The notes under the pieces are model-generated. The model did not search any database. It was not told the DNA's origin and saw nothing but the letters and a program-made list of their open reading frames with translations. Shown here in pieces: positions 1 through 9,139 of a DNA stretch of 64,000 nucleotides (position 1 is its first letter; every line of letters begins with the position of its first letter). The stretch lies in NCBI RefSeq assembly GCF_022095695.1, contig NZ_JAIFZM010000010.1, forward strand, positions 102,849 to 166,848. The letters run 5' to 3'. Position numbers and translations under genes: made by a program. Source of the stretch: Oceanobacillus jordanicus. GTDB lineage: Bacteria; Bacillota; Bacilli; Bacillales; Amphibacillaceae.

Positions 1-427
1 CTGTTAAACCATTCACATCATCAATGGATTCAATATCTGAATCAACAGGTACTGCAAGAATTAAACCGGAATCATAGTATTTATCCGAGAAATCGATGAA
101 TTCTTTGCGTTCTTCCGTAATAGAGATACCAGCGATACCAATATCATTTTTGGAAGTTCTCATGGAAGCTAGCAATCCATCAAATTCCATTGTTTCAAAT
201 TCAACATTAAAGCCGGATTCTTCAGCGATAGCTTCGATTAACTCAATGTCAAAGCCTTCCATTTCACCTGTATCAGGGTTTTTATACTCAAATGGCTGGA
301 AGTTGGAATCTGTTGCGACAGTGTACGTCTCTCCGTCTCCATCACCGCTGGCTTCATCTGTTCCGCAAGCCGCAATCAATCCAATAAAAATTATTGCAGT
401 AAATAATAGTATTAGTTTATTTTTCAA
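1..427 (-). CDS. Polar amino acid ABC transporter substrate-binding lipoprotein (partial)
   Basis: The complement of this stretch reads as one open frame that leaves the window at its left edge. It begins at a TTG codon (425-427) preceded by a strong GGGGGAG ribosome site. The product starts with a lipoprotein signal ending in GLIAAC (cysteine about residue 21). The mature part carries TVATDSNFQPFEYK and GFDIELIEAIAEESGF, hallmarks of family 3 extracellular binding proteins for glutamine and other polar amino acids, followed by GISITEERKEFIDFSDKYY. About 142 residues are visible of a usual 260-280. It would deliver an amino acid to a membrane permease/ATPase outside the window. The exact substrate cannot be read from this fragment. 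Confidence 0.88.
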   Translation of the reverse strand, partial: MKNKLILLFTAIIFIGLIAACGTDEASGDGDGETYTVATDSNFQPFEYKNPDTGEMEGFDIELIEAIAEESGFNVEFETMEFDGLLASMRTSKNDIGIAGISITEERKEFIDFSDKYYDSGLILAVPVDSDIESIDDVNGLT

Positions 428-768
428 TTAATGTCTCCCCCTTTTCCATATATTCAATCTTCTCACATTATTCTAACTTTTTGAATTTTCGTTTAAATGC
501 ATTTTCAGCTTTAAGTCATCATTTACTTACCTCTCCTGTATTTAACAGGCTATTTTTAAAAATATCTGATAAATACCCTCTAATACTTCCAAATGCACGA
601 AATTTGGAAGCTTTTTTTGATTTATGTAAAGGATTATTACATAAAAAGACCGACAATTATCACAGACCAATAGTCTCACTTTTAGGGTAGATACGGATTT
701 ATCAGATGAACTACTTACTATCCATTTTTTATCATAACTGCAATAGACGCAGCTGTAACCCACCATTA
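428..768. other. Intergenic DNA left of the transposon
   Basis: No convincing gene. It contains the upstream region of the binding protein and a plus-oriented terminator (586-618). The last 50 bases can be read as a short hydrophobic peptide (FFIITAIDAAVTHH) that stops at the transposon boundary. This could be the other half of the gene remnant found right of the transposon at 32215-32449, but the frames do not join cleanly. Confidence 0.5.
586..618 (+). terminator. Rho-independent terminator
   Basis: A perfect 9-bp stem (CTTCCAAAT / ATTTGGAAG) with a 7-base loop is followed by a run of seven T on the plus strand. No plus-strand gene upstream is intact, so it may be a relic of a gene cut by the transposon. 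Confidence 0.6.
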
Positions 769-806
769 GGGGTAGCGTCAGGAAAATGCGGATTTACAAC
801 GCTAAG
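769..806 (+). repeat. Left terminal inverted repeat of the Tn3-family transposon
   Basis: A 38-bp sequence starting GGGG and ending CTAAG, the usual length and end pattern of Tn3-family repeats. It is nearly identical to the complement of 32177-32214 and related (33 of 38) to 24389-24426. It lies 36 bp beyond the end of tnpA. Confidence 0.9.
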
Positions 807-842
807 CCCATTTTCAAGACGATTCCCCCAGTTTTAACAACG

Positions 843-3801
843 TTAAGAAAGTTTCAATGGTCTTAAAGAATCTAACGAGACCATTTTCTCCGAATTAAAA
901 TGGTATTCTCCAAGTAAATTAATATGTTCCCAACCTAGAGGTGACATATGGTGCAATAATTCTTCATTAAACCTACCTGACCGTTTTTGATATTCAACTG
1001 CCTTTGATAGATGTAAAGTATTCCAGATACTGATGGCATTGATAATTATGTTTAAGGCACTGGCCCTTTGCAATTGATGCTGTATGGTTCGTTCCCTAAG
1101 CTCGCCTTGTTTTCCGAAGAAAATAGCTCTTGCCAGTCCATTCATGGCTTCTCCTTTATTCAATCCTTTTTGTATTTTTCTTCTTAATGATTCATCCGAA
1201 ATATAATTCAAAATAAAGATCGTTTTTTCTATTCGGCCCATCTCACGTAAGGCTGTAGCCAAGCTGTTTTGTCTTGAATAAGAACCTAATTTCCCCATAA
1301 TAAGGGATGCTGAAACTGTTCCTTCCCTTATAGAATGAGCTAATCGCAAAACATCCTCATAATTCTCTTTAATGACCTTTGTATTTATTTGTCCACGTAA
1401 AATGACTTCTAATTTTGGATACTCACTTGCCTTATCTATTGTAAATAATTTCGAGTCTGATAAATCTCGTATTCTTGGAGCAAATTTAAATCCTAATAAA
1501 TGGGTCAGTCCGAATATTTGGTCTGTGTAACCAGCCGTGTCTGTATAATGCTCTACTATATTTAGATCCGTCTCATGGTGCAACAAACCATCCAAAACAT
1601 GAATCGCATCCCTTGAATTAGTATGAATAATCTTTGTGTAATTAAGAAGAAAATTGATCACTTGTAAAACGATAGATGGTGGCTCCTTTTCCAGTTCCAT
1701 AATGTGGGTTTGCATCTGCATGTAGCGATGAAACGCCTATCTGCATTCTCATACCATCGGACGAGGATGTTGTACCGTTTCCCCAATAGGAGGACAATTG
1801 CAATTTGTGATGAAAATTTACTAATACGGCTTGGGCTTTATTCATTGCATCTTCATACATGCGCCATTGTGATACATTGGCCAATTGCTTATATGTAAGT
1901 CCGGGTGTTGCTTCAGCCATTTTGCTTAAACCAATATTCATTCCCATTCCTAAAAGAGCAGCCATAATAATAATTGTTTCTTCTTTATCCGGTTTTCGAT
2001 TATTGGAAGCATGAATAAATTGCTCATGAAATCCTGTTATATAAGCAATATCCATCAGTAAATCGGTTAATTTTATTCTTGGTAGCATCTGATACAGGCT
2101 TGCACTAAATTTTTTTGCTTCTTCTGGAACATCTTTTTCTAAGCGTGCAATTGACAGCTTTCCTTTTTCAAGAGAAACCCCGTCTAACTTGTTGGAATTG
2201 GTATCTAACCACTTTAACCTTTTGTTAAGGCTGCTGGTTCTCTCCGTCATATAATCCTCGAATGATAAACTAACTGATAATCTTGTATTCTCCTTCGTTT
2301 GATTCCATGTATCTTCTGAAAACAAATATTCTTCAAAGTCTCTATATTGTCTGCTGCCAACAATGGAAACATCTCCTGCCCTAACATGCTCCCGAAGTTC
2401 TATTAAAACAGCCATTTCATAGTAATGACGATTGATTGTTGTACCATCATCCTCGTATAAATGCTTTTTCCAACGTTTTGAAATAAAATCCACAGGTGAG
2501 TCATCAGGCACTTTTCGCTTTCCGGATTCGTTCATTCCACGAATAATCTCAACAGCTTGTAAAAGTGGCTCATTTGCTTTTGTAGAATGAAATTCCAATA
2601 CCCTTAATAGCGTTGGCGTATATTTTTAAAATCGTTTTTGCAGTAAGTCTAAATAATCATAGTCGGCAGGACGTGCAAGCTCCTGAGCTTCTTCGACCGA
2701 AGAGACAAAAGAATTCCATTCGATAACGGATTCTAAAACCTCAAAAACGTCTAATTTTTCCTTTTTTGCTTTGATTAAAGCTTGTCCGATGTTCGTAAAG
2801 TGTATAACTTTCTCATTCAGCTTTTTACCGTTTTGTTTCTGAATTTCCTCTTGAGCCTTACGGCCTTTTGATAACAGACTAAGTATTTGTCTATCATGAA
2901 TTTCAAAAGCTTTATCCGTTAACTCTTGAGTAAGATGTAATAAATAGACGGTTAATATCGAATATCGCTTATTTTCTTGAAAGTCACGGAATGCATATGG
3001 CTCATATCTTGAGCCTAAGCGAGATAGTTGTAACAGGCGATTGCGATGCAAATGACTAATTTGTACCGTTTCTAATTCCATTCCTCGTATGTATTCGAGT
3101 CGTTCTATTACTTTTAGAAATGTTTCGGGTGAAGGATGACCCGGTGGTTCCTTTAACCAACCCAATATCGTTTTATTGGATTCGGATGGATGCTGCGAAG
3201 TAATGATCTCTTCAAGATTTCCTTTTTGTTCATTTGTAAGAGATTGACTAACAGTATTAAACAGTTTCTTTTCAGCCATTGCCCTTGCCTCCCACACCAT
3301 TCTTTCAAGTGTAGTAATAGCAGGCAGTATGATTTTGTTTTTTCTTAGAAAATCTATACATTCATGTAGTAGATGTATGGCATCGCCATTTTCAAAAGCT
3401 AATTGATGAAGATGCTTAAATGCTATTCGATATTCTCTTAGAGTAAAAGTTACAAAGTCGTATTCACTTCGAAGTTCTTTCAAATGATCCCAAAGTGTAT
3501 TTTCTCTTTGAGGATAAAGACTAATCGAAGATGGAGTGGCACCGATTTGTTTCGACATATAATGTATGACTGATTCCGGGATGCTTTTGATATGAGTGTA
3601 TGGCCAACCGGGATACCGAAGAACAGCTAATTGAACAGCAAACCCTAAACGGTTTTCTTCTCTCCTTCGCTTATTAACTATTTCTAAATCCCGTTTGGAA
3701 AAAGTGAAGTAGGTCCCCAATATCCATTCATCTTCAGGGATTTGCATAAAATCCTGCCTCTGTTCCAGTGTAAGCAATTCTCTACCTCTCGCAATTTTCA
3801 T
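843..3801 (-). pseudogene. tnpA: Tn3-family transposase TnpA, broken by a nonsense codon and a frameshift
   Basis: Read from 3801 leftward this is a 986-codon Tn3-type DDE transposase gene. The N-terminal part (3801-2626) starts MKIARGRELLTLEQRQDF and ends at a TAA (2626-2628). The same frame then continues as the second part (to 1642), so one base change split it. Near 1640 an extra base shifts the frame: the sequence TTCTTCTTAATTACAC would stay open without one A. The third part runs to 843 and ends DSLRPLKLS. The catalytic residues appear kept: Asp in SSDGMRMQ (about residue 682), Asp in HYTDTAGYTDQ (about 753) and Glu in GWEHINLLGE (about 957). It catalysed cointegrate formation at the 38-bp repeats. 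The split product should be inactive. Confidence 0.88.
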
Positions 3802-3850
3802 TCAGTATCATCCCATTTCCATAATTATTCAGTTAATTAGTTCAATTATA

Positions 3851-3876
3851 TATCAATAGAGTGTACTCTATTGATA
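3851..3876. promoter_or_regulatory. Inverted repeat between tnpA and tnpR, probable res subsite
   Basis: Two 11-bp arms (TATCAATAGAG and CTCTATTGATA) with a 4-base centre lie in the gap between the divergent tnpA and tnpR. In Tn3-family elements this gap holds the resolution site bound by the serine resolvase and also the promoters of both genes. Position and symmetry support a resolvase-binding subsite. The full three-subsite layout was not resolved. Confidence 0.6.
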
Positions 3877-3948
3877 CAAGTGTGGTAGACTGATAAAATC
3901 ATAGTTAAGAGCGTCTCATAAGACTTGTCTCAAAAACGAGGTGATATT

Positions 3949-4523
3949 TTGCGGAAAATCGGTTATATACGTGTTAGTTCGACCAGCCAAAATCCTTCAA
4001 GGCAATTTGAGCAGCTAAATGAAATTGGAATGGATATTATATACGAAGAAAAAGTTTCTGGAGCAACAAAGGATCGCGAGCAACTTCAAAAAATGTTAGA
4101 GGATCTACAGGAAGATGACATCATTTATGTTACAGACTTAACTCGAATTACTCGTAGCACACAAGACCTATTTGAATTAATCGATAACATACGGGAAAAA
4201 AAAGCAAGCTTAAAATCACTAAAAGATACATGGCTACATTTATCAGAAGATAATCCATACAGCCAATTCTTAATTACAGTAATGGCTGGTGTTAACCAAT
4301 TAGAGCGAGATCTTATTCGTATGCGACAACGTGAAGGGATTGAGTTGGCTAAGAAAGAAGGAAAGTTTAAAGGTCGGTTAAAGAAGTATCATAAAATCAC
4401 GCAGGAATGAATTATGCAGTTAAGCTATATAAAGAAGGAAATATGACTGTAAATCAAATTTGCGAAATTACAAATGTGTCTAGAGCTTCATTATATAGAA
4501 AGCTATCAGAAGAGAACAAATAG
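3949..4523 (+). pseudogene. tnpR: Serine resolvase TnpR, frameshifted before the C-terminal helix-turn-helix
   Basis: The start is TTG at 3949, with AGGTG five bases upstream. The first 153 codons give a small serine recombinase: RKIGYIRVSS with the catalytic Ser (about residue 9), ATKDREQL, and the long E-helix region GVNQLERDLIRMRQREG. The frame stops at TGA (4408-4410). A new frame opening at 4407 then encodes NYAVKLYKEGNMTVNQICEI and SRASLYRKLSEENK, the missing DNA-binding helix-turn-helix. Adding one A in the run at about 4390-4395 (giving HKNHAGMNYAV) rejoins the two. The catalytic domain would still be made but could not bind res properly. Confidence 0.85.
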
Positions 4524-5056
4524 TCCTTCCTTACCCCATATTCCAGAAAAGGGCCATATAGTTGAATAAACAACTTTTTGTCACGTGATTTTTGATTCCA
4601 TCACGAGTGATTTCTTAAAAGTTAACAACTATTTTTTGAATGAGCTGCATTTTTCAACGGAAGGATGAGGCTTCTAACCGTTAAAAGTAAACATCTTTAT
4701 TTGTACTGAACATTAGAAATGAAAAAATAGAAGGAACTAGGTTATTTTTTCTATTGTCTAAAGGATTATTCAGCTTGTGGTGCATATACTGAATTGGTCC
4801 TTTATATAGGGTAGTAAATAAGATATCTAATCCTATATTCCTCAAAACATAAACTTTTAATTTAGGGGGAGATTAGTATTGCAAACAGCAAACAATGGTT
4901 AGTATTCCATTCCCTCTAGTTATCTTAACCTTTGTTGTATTAAATCTTGAGACAAGTACGTTTTCACGTTAATTATATATAAAGAATGTAATGGTGTGGT
5001 AATAAAAAAGCTTTAAATAACAAACAATACAGATTATAGAAAGGAGATGTATCATA
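4524..5056. other. Gene-free stretch after tnpR
   Basis: About 530 bases without a supportable open frame on either strand. It contains a GGGGGAG-like ribosome site near 4865 followed by a very short frame and no recognisable domain. It looks like decayed DNA. Confidence 0.4.
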
Positions 5057-5218
5057 ATGAATAAAAATGACCTTCAAGAATGTATAACTGAATGCGAAAG
5101 CGCATTATCACATTTAAATAATGCTATGAGCAAGGCCCACACTGGGTCTAAAGAAAGAATGCAACATGCTGTAAAAGATTTAGAAGAATGTATTTCGGAG
5201 TGCCGTAGCTTATTATAA
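5057..5218 (+). CDS. Small helical protein with paired cysteines (53 aa), unrecognised
   Basis: An ATG at 5057 follows a good AAGGAG site. The product begins MNKNDLQECITECESALSHL and ends with a similar motif, DLEECISECRSLL. The two cysteine-containing ends (ECITEC and ECISEC) are near copies of each other, with a charged linker of about 30 residues that is probably helical. There is no signal peptide or membrane segment. I do not recognise the family. Position inside a spore-gene transposon suggests a spore-associated protein, and the mirrored Cys pairs could hold a metal or cross-link a hairpin of helices; both are inference. A strong terminator follows. Confidence 0.65.
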   Translation: MNKNDLQECITECESALSHLNNAMSKAHTGSKERMQHAVKDLEECISECRSLL

Positions 5219-5277
5219 GCATACTGAAAAACCCTTATTAAAATATCAAGACCTATTTGGGAAAAGCTAGGAAAATA

Positions 5278-5322
5278 AAGGGAAACACATAGTCATTTAT
5301 AATATGTGTTTCCCTTTATTTA
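5278..5322 (+). terminator. Terminator after the 53-aa gene
   Basis: A 14-bp stem (AAAGGGAAACACAT / ATGTGTTTCCCTTT) with a short loop is followed by a T-rich tract on the plus strand. Confidence 0.8.
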
Positions 5323-5760
5323 TTTTTAATTCAAGTTATAGCTATTTACTAAAGGTATTTTGGGAAAGTAAATTACGTTTTATAAAGGCAATGAAGTACG
5401 GACGAGGACTGAAGTAAATAAGTAAAGAACATACAACATGGACTGTTAATCAAAAACATTAAGCTAATCCTGTCACGTTACAAGCTCTATGTAGCATATA
5501 AAATTAAAAGCACGCCGATGTTTAAAATCAAACTACAAACAAGTGCCTATTTTCGTAGGTTAAATAATTGCATAAAAAGGGATTTAAAACAGGGGCTGTT
5601 TAAAAACGTAGGTATAAAAAGGTCAGATAATGGAAAAGAAACTCAACGAAGGGATAAAAGTCTATACTTTTTGTCTCGTCACTTATTCAATATAACAAGA
5701 AATACCTCCTTCTTGCACGTTAGGCAAATGTCCGGCATATAATTAAGAATCCACAACCGC
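5323..5760. other. Decayed DNA, possibly transposase debris
   Basis: A 74-codon plus frame at 5518-5742 has no ribosome site. Its peptide (RRLNNCIKRDLKQGLFKNVG) faintly resembles the C-terminus of IS6-type transposases (YLNN-x-ER-x-HR-x-VK). The resemblance is too weak to call a gene; the upstream part shows only stops. Confidence 0.3.
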
Positions 5761-5798
5761 CCATTCACACCAATGATGCAAATCGTGTGTGTGAATGG
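5761..5798. repeat. Short inverted repeat
   Basis: CCATTCACAC and GTGTGAATGG form a perfect 10-bp inverted repeat with an 18-base spacer. There is no T tract on either side, so it may be a protein-binding site or the trace of a small mobile element rather than a terminator. Confidence 0.5.
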
Positions 5799-5880
5799 AC
5801 CCTGCAATGTTTTGGTTTATGTATATGTTAGCATCAATTGGAAATAATGAGATGTGGCCAGTTATGGCCATCCCTTCTGA

Positions 5881-5910
5881 AGGAGTCCCTATATAAAGGG
5901 ACTCTTTTCT
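5881..5910 (+). terminator. Terminator-like hairpin
   Basis: GAGTCCC / GGGACTC with an 8-base AT loop, followed by TTTTCTT on the plus strand. No intact gene lies directly upstream. Confidence 0.55.
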
Positions 5911-5972
5911 TGTGGCAAAAAGCTTATAAGAATACTTGTTTTGCATGACATTCGTTGACTCGAAAGGTATTT

Positions 5973-6002
5973 TAATGTTTTAAGAATTAATTGGTAATAC
6001 TA
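5973..6002 (+). promoter_or_regulatory. Sigma-G-like promoter of the 55-aa membrane protein
   Basis: TAATG, 18 bases, AATACTA. Against the sigma-G consensus (GHATR, 17-18, CATNHTA) this matches 4 of 5 and 6 of 7 positions. It lies just upstream of the ribosome site of the gene at 6023. Confidence 0.4.
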
Positions 6003-6022
6003 AAGATAAGGTGGTGAAAAAG

Positions 6023-6190
6023 ATGGCTGAAGCAGTCGAAAGAAAAAATGATACCTCTGCCTTATGGATGGGGTGGATTGGTATTGTGGCGGGGGTTATC
6101 TCCTTTTTTGCATTTCCACTTATATTAGGGGCTATTGCTATTATTCTTGGGATTATTACGGCGTGTAGTAAAGCAAAAGCTTGGTGTTAG
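6023..6190 (+). CDS. Small membrane protein (55 aa)
   Basis: The ATG at 6023 follows AAGGTGGTGAAAA. After a polar start (MAEAVERKNDTSALWMG) the chain has two hydrophobic stretches, WIGIVAGVISFFAFPLI and GAIAIILGIITAC, and a short basic tail ending AWC. This fits a two-helix membrane hairpin with DUF4190-like Gly/Ala-rich helices. A sigma-G-like promoter upstream and the surrounding spore genes suggest a forespore membrane protein. No specific function is known to me. It has its own ribosome site and no overlapping competitor frame. Confidence 0.6.
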   Translation: MAEAVERKNDTSALWMGWIGIVAGVISFFAFPLILGAIAIILGIITACSKAKAWC

Positions 6191-6257
6191 TCTAATAATT
6201 GGACACAGAGAGTGGAGATTTTTATACTGATAATAATAATTTCTGGGAGTGTCCAAA

Positions 6258-6569
6258 ATGGTACAACATTATGATAAGGAATTGAAGTTATATGCAGTCA
6301 AAATGGTTGTGGAAGATGGGAAAAAAATTGCGGAGGTAGCTCGGGAGCTGGATCTGGTTCCACAAACTGTCCAGAAATGGGTAGTTAAATATAAGGAAGA
6401 ACTGGAGGGGGATTTTGTAGGTAGTGGAAACCGGTCCCCGAAGGACAAGGAAGAATATGAAAAGGATAAGCGAATTCATGCCCTGGAGGAAGAAGTTGCA
6501 ATCTTAAAAAAGGCAAAGGGCATCTTCGCCAAAAACAGAAGTAGTTTACGACTTTATAGAGCTTCTTAA
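6258..6569 (+). pseudogene. IS3-family transposase OrfA; rest of the element lost
   Basis: The ATG at 6258 follows GGGAG. The 103-codon product has an N-terminal helix-turn-helix (YDKELKLYAVKMV, VARELDLVPQTVQKWV) and a leucine-rich coiled coil ending ILKKAKGIFAKN, the standard OrfA layout of IS3-family elements. The overlapping OrfB frame begins (EVVYDFIELLNNG) but is lost after about 25 codons. The catalytic subunit is therefore missing and the element is dead. A possible element end (GGACAC) lies just upstream near 6200. Confidence 0.75.
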
Positions 6570-6728
6570 TAATGGAAGGATCCTTTTCATAGTTGTCGTA
6601 TAATCCCATAAGGAGTATTCTTCCATTCTTTTTTGGATGTTCGTCAACTATCATACTAGGAGGTGCTTTTTTTCATGTAACCCTTGGGTGCCCACGGTTA
6701 ATAATTTTGAAATTCAGTCGCTGTACTT

Positions 6729-6771
6729 AGAAGAACTCTCATTTTTCAAGAAGATGGAGTTCTTCTTTTTT
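6729..6771 (+). terminator. Rho-independent terminator
   Basis: AGAAGAACTC / GAGTTCTTCT is a perfect 10-bp stem followed by six T on the plus strand. It lies downstream of the IS3 fragment. Confidence 0.7.
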
Positions 6772-6773
6772 AT

Positions 6774-6895
6774 GAGGCTGGAACAAAAGTGTTTTTATCA
6801 CATAAAATCCGAACATGTTTGTCGAAAATAACCCGCTTCGAAAATATATTCTGCTGAGTTTGTGTTTTGACATTTAGCACTTATATCCCAGCCCC
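6774..6895. repeat. MITE-like element with GAGGCTGG termini
   Basis: The ends GAGGCTGGAACAAAAGTG (6774-6791) and CACTTATATCCCAGCCCC (6878-6895) are imperfect inverted repeats enclosing about 86 bases with no coding capacity. GAGGCTGGGACA-type ends are common on small non-autonomous elements in low-GC Gram-positive bacteria, so this is probably a miniature inverted-repeat element. Confidence 0.55.
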
Positions 6896-6962
6896 TGCTT
6901 CCGATTACACTTCGAATTAAGGGAACATTTTTTATAAAAGAAAACCAAATTTGCAACTAGAC

Positions 6963-6992
6963 ACATACACATTTTCACTTCTCTGCATATAA
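6963..6992 (+). promoter_or_regulatory. Sigma-G-like promoter of the DUF2642/catalase genes
   Basis: ACATA, 18 bases, CATATAA, ending 33 bases before the start of the gene at 7026. It differs from the sigma-G consensus at one position in each box. The same ACATA-N18-CATA pattern recurs at 14901. It would place the catalase operon in the forespore. Confidence 0.45.
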
Positions 6993-7025
6993 TGCTATGG
7001 GCTTCGAGAAAAAGGAGTGTTAACA

Positions 7026-7238
7026 ATGAATGAAAAATGGAACCTTAGTGATCCGTATGTTTATCAAGCTTTAACAGAATTTCAGAATAAGTCACTTGCC
7101 GTTCAAACGACACACGGCTCTGTACGAGGTGTATTAAGAAAGGTAATGCCAGATCATATTGTCATCCACATGGGAGGATCACCATTTTATGTTCGTACAG
7201 CTCAAATAATTTGGTTTCAGCAGTTAAAGGGTGAATAA
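7026..7238 (+). CDS. DUF2642 (YuzF-like) family small protein
   Basis: The start is ATG at 7026 with GGAGTG upstream, giving 70 residues beginning MNEKWNLSDPYVYQAL. The core LAVQTTHGSVRGVLRKVMPDHIVI followed by SPFYVRTAQIIWFQ is typical of DUF2642 proteins, small Sm-like beta folds common in spore-forming Bacillaceae and often encoded beside manganese catalases or coat genes. It precedes the catalase by 62 bp and probably shares its transcript. The molecular role is unknown. There is no signal peptide. Confidence 0.75.
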   Translation: MNEKWNLSDPYVYQALTEFQNKSLAVQTTHGSVRGVLRKVMPDHIVIHMGGSPFYVRTAQIIWFQQLKGE

Positions 7239-7300
7239 GCCAAGCATTCTCCATCATATGATGATAATGGTTATTATTTACGGATGGAGGCGTAAAAATC

Positions 7301-8191
7301 ATGATGAAACGTGTGAATAAAATCGCCATTGAACTACCCATTCCAGAACATGGCGATATGAATGCTGCAGCAGCTGTTCAGGAATTAATGGGAGGCAAAT
7401 TCGGTGAAATGTCCACCTTAAACAATTACATGTTCCAATCCTTTAATTTCCGTGGTAAAAAAAAGCTAAAGCCCTTTTATGATTTAATCGCAAGTATTAC
7501 AGCGGAGGAATTTGGTCATGTTGAACTAGTAGCTAATGCTATTAATCTACTTTCTATTGGCAATACTATACCTGGCGACCCTGACACCGCCCCACTGCAA
7601 AATGGAAAGGATGCACGTTATTCAACGCATTTTACCACCACTGCTCAAACAGCTTATCCAGGAGATGGGATGGGTAGACCGTGGAATGGATCTTATGTAA
7701 ATAACAGTGGTACACTCGTTGAAGATCTTCTCGCCAATTATTTATTAGAAATCGGTGCTAGAAATCATAAAATGCGTGTTTACGAAATGACAACCCATCC
7801 AACCGCCTTAGAAATGATTGGTTACCTACTCGTTCGCGGAGGGACGCACGTCATTGCATATGCGAAAGCAATCGAAGTAGCAACAGGGGTAGAAGTAGGT
7901 AAGATGCTACCTGTTCCAAGTTTGGATAATAATCAATTTGACTACGCAAGGAAGTTCATGGATCGAGGATTATTTAATGTGTTGTATACATGGGGAGAAC
8001 CAGAATATCGGGACATCAACCAAATATGGAAAGGGGAAAACCCAGAAACGGGTGAGCCACTGCACGTAATTGATGGGATGCCTAAAGGTGCGGCTGTACC
8101 TGATTTACCAGAACTTCCAGAACAATTTGCACCAGGGATTGATCGTGATGACTACCATCGAATTTTAAAACGCTTAAAAACTAATATGTGA
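7301..8191 (+). CDS. Manganese (non-haem) catalase
   Basis: The 296-aa product starts at ATG 7301 with GGAGG ten bases upstream. It belongs to the di-manganese catalases that convert hydrogen peroxide to water and oxygen. Ferritin-like metal ligands are visible: Glu in GGKFGEMSTLNNYMFQ, the EEFGHVE pair (about residue 68), LEIGARNHKMRVYE (about 150) and GGTHVIAYAKA (about 185). The length and C-terminus (DYHRILKRLK) match CotJC/YdbD-type spore catalases. A manganese catalase is a known passenger of spoVA2mob-type transposons. It probably protects spores from peroxide. A terminator follows. Confidence 0.92.
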   Translation: MMKRVNKIAIELPIPEHGDMNAAAAVQELMGGKFGEMSTLNNYMFQSFNFRGKKKLKPFYDLIASITAEEFGHVELVANAINLLSIGNTIPGDPDTAPLQNGKDARYSTHFTTTAQTAYPGDGMGRPWNGSYVNNSGTLVEDLLANYLLEIGARNHKMRVYEMTTHPTALEMIGYLLVRGGTHVIAYAKAIEVATGVEVGKMLPVPSLDNNQFDYARKFMDRGLFNVLYTWGEPEYRDINQIWKGENPETGEPLHVIDGMPKGAAVPDLPELPEQFAPGIDRDDYHRILKRLKTNM

Positions 8192-8198
8192 TCCTCAA

Positions 8199-8239
8199 AA
8201 AAAAGAGTCTTTAGGATTAGATTCCAATGACTCTTTTTC
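8199..8239 (+). terminator. Terminator after manganese catalase
   Basis: AAAAGAGTC / GACTCTTTT stem with a 19-base loop followed by T residues, 10 bp after the catalase stop codon. Confidence 0.65.
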
Positions 8240-8371
8240 TACTAACGAAGCATGCATAACCTTATATAAGGTAAAATAGCACAGCAATTTTCACAAGTCG
8301 GCAACTAATATTGAGGTTACGGCACTTCGCAAAATGCTAGCATCGGGAACCCCGCCATCAAGGTGGAAATA

Positions 8372-8410
8372 CCCCTGACTCATCATTCTCTTCCAATGTA
8401 AAATCAGGGG
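8372..8410 (-). terminator. Hairpin downstream of cueP
   Basis: CCCCTGA / TCAGGGG inverted repeat with a 25-base loop in the gap between the convergent catalase and CueP genes. The T tract is poor, so terminator function is only likely. Confidence 0.35.
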
Positions 8411-8466
8411 CAACAAATGGTTTGTATACGAAATTTGCTCCATTTAAAAGAAAAATCTCAAATACT

Positions 8467-9003
8467 TCAAACCAACTGTAACGTTGTAATACACGTATTA
8501 TCATTTTCAAATGAAGAAATCTCTGACTTCACTTCTTTCCCATCATTTGCAATTGTAATACGATACGTTTTATCTCGAGGAAGCCATAAGTCAATAAATC
8601 CATTAGACTCGGACTTTATTTTTTCATCTACTATCACGTTACCTTCTAGATCTTCAATGTATACATCAAATTCTTCATTTACCATTTCTCCTTGGCAGCC
8701 AGTTAAGCTATGAATAGCACATGGATGGGTTTCCTCCATATAAGGAGCGATGGAAACAAAAAACTCATCTTCCGGTAAATCATACGTTTGCTGACTTCCA
8801 TCTCGATCTGTCACAATCAGTTCCTGTGATGTAATGGAAGCAGATTGATCTTCGGCTTTACCAATGCTGTAATCATGCACCAAGTCCTTAATATCTTTTG
8901 ATCCATCATCTTTTGGTGTCATGTTACTATCGTTTACTGCAAACAAATATCCTACTAATACAACCAATGCAAACCCAATCACCACAAAAATTTTTCTACT
9001 CAT
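8467..9003 (-). CDS. cueP: CueP family metal-binding protein
   Basis: The 178-residue product has an N-terminal membrane anchor (FVVIGFALVVLVGYLFAV) and no lipobox. The CueP signatures are clear: a CAIHSLTGCQGEM segment with two cysteines, then EFDVYIEDLEGNVIVDE, FIDLWLPRDKTY and a terminal NTCITTLQLV with a third cysteine. CueP proteins bind copper in the extracytoplasmic space of enteric bacteria; Gram-positive versions are membrane-tethered and their role is less well known. Here it would face the outside of the membrane. It is convergent with the catalase and looks like metal/oxidative stress cargo. Confidence 0.85.
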   Translation of the reverse strand: MSRKIFVVIGFALVVLVGYLFAVNDSNMTPKDDGSKDIKDLVHDYSIGKAEDQSASITSQELIVTDRDGSQQTYDLPEDEFFVSIAPYMEETHPCAIHSLTGCQGEMVNEEFDVYIEDLEGNVIVDEKIKSESNGFIDLWLPRDKTYRITIANDGKEVKSEISSFENDNTCITTLQLV

Positions 9004-9139
9004 CTTAACTACAGACCTCTCCTTCTTTATCAGATCCTCTTATCTCGTTCAACAACTCAAACTTTAACATAAATTACCATGTAAAGCGCTCACTATTCCT
9101 TCACATACTTCAAAGGAAGTTTGTTATCGATTAATGCAT

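Noticed and set aside
481..690. Plus-strand frame of 69 codons left of the transposon
   Set aside because: No ribosome site, runs through a terminator hairpin, no motif.
764..768. Exact 5-bp target duplication of the transposon
   Set aside because: Left flank is CATTA and right flank ATTAA; only ATTA is shared, so the usual 5-bp duplication is not perfect.
5518..5742. Frame of 74 codons resembling an IS6-type transposase end
   Set aside because: Similarity limited to a few residues; no ribosome site. Kept only as a note on debris.
9060..9110. A second cre-like site (TGTAAAGCGCTCAC) before cueP
   Set aside because: It deviates from the cre consensus in its right half and the context is not carbohydrate-related.
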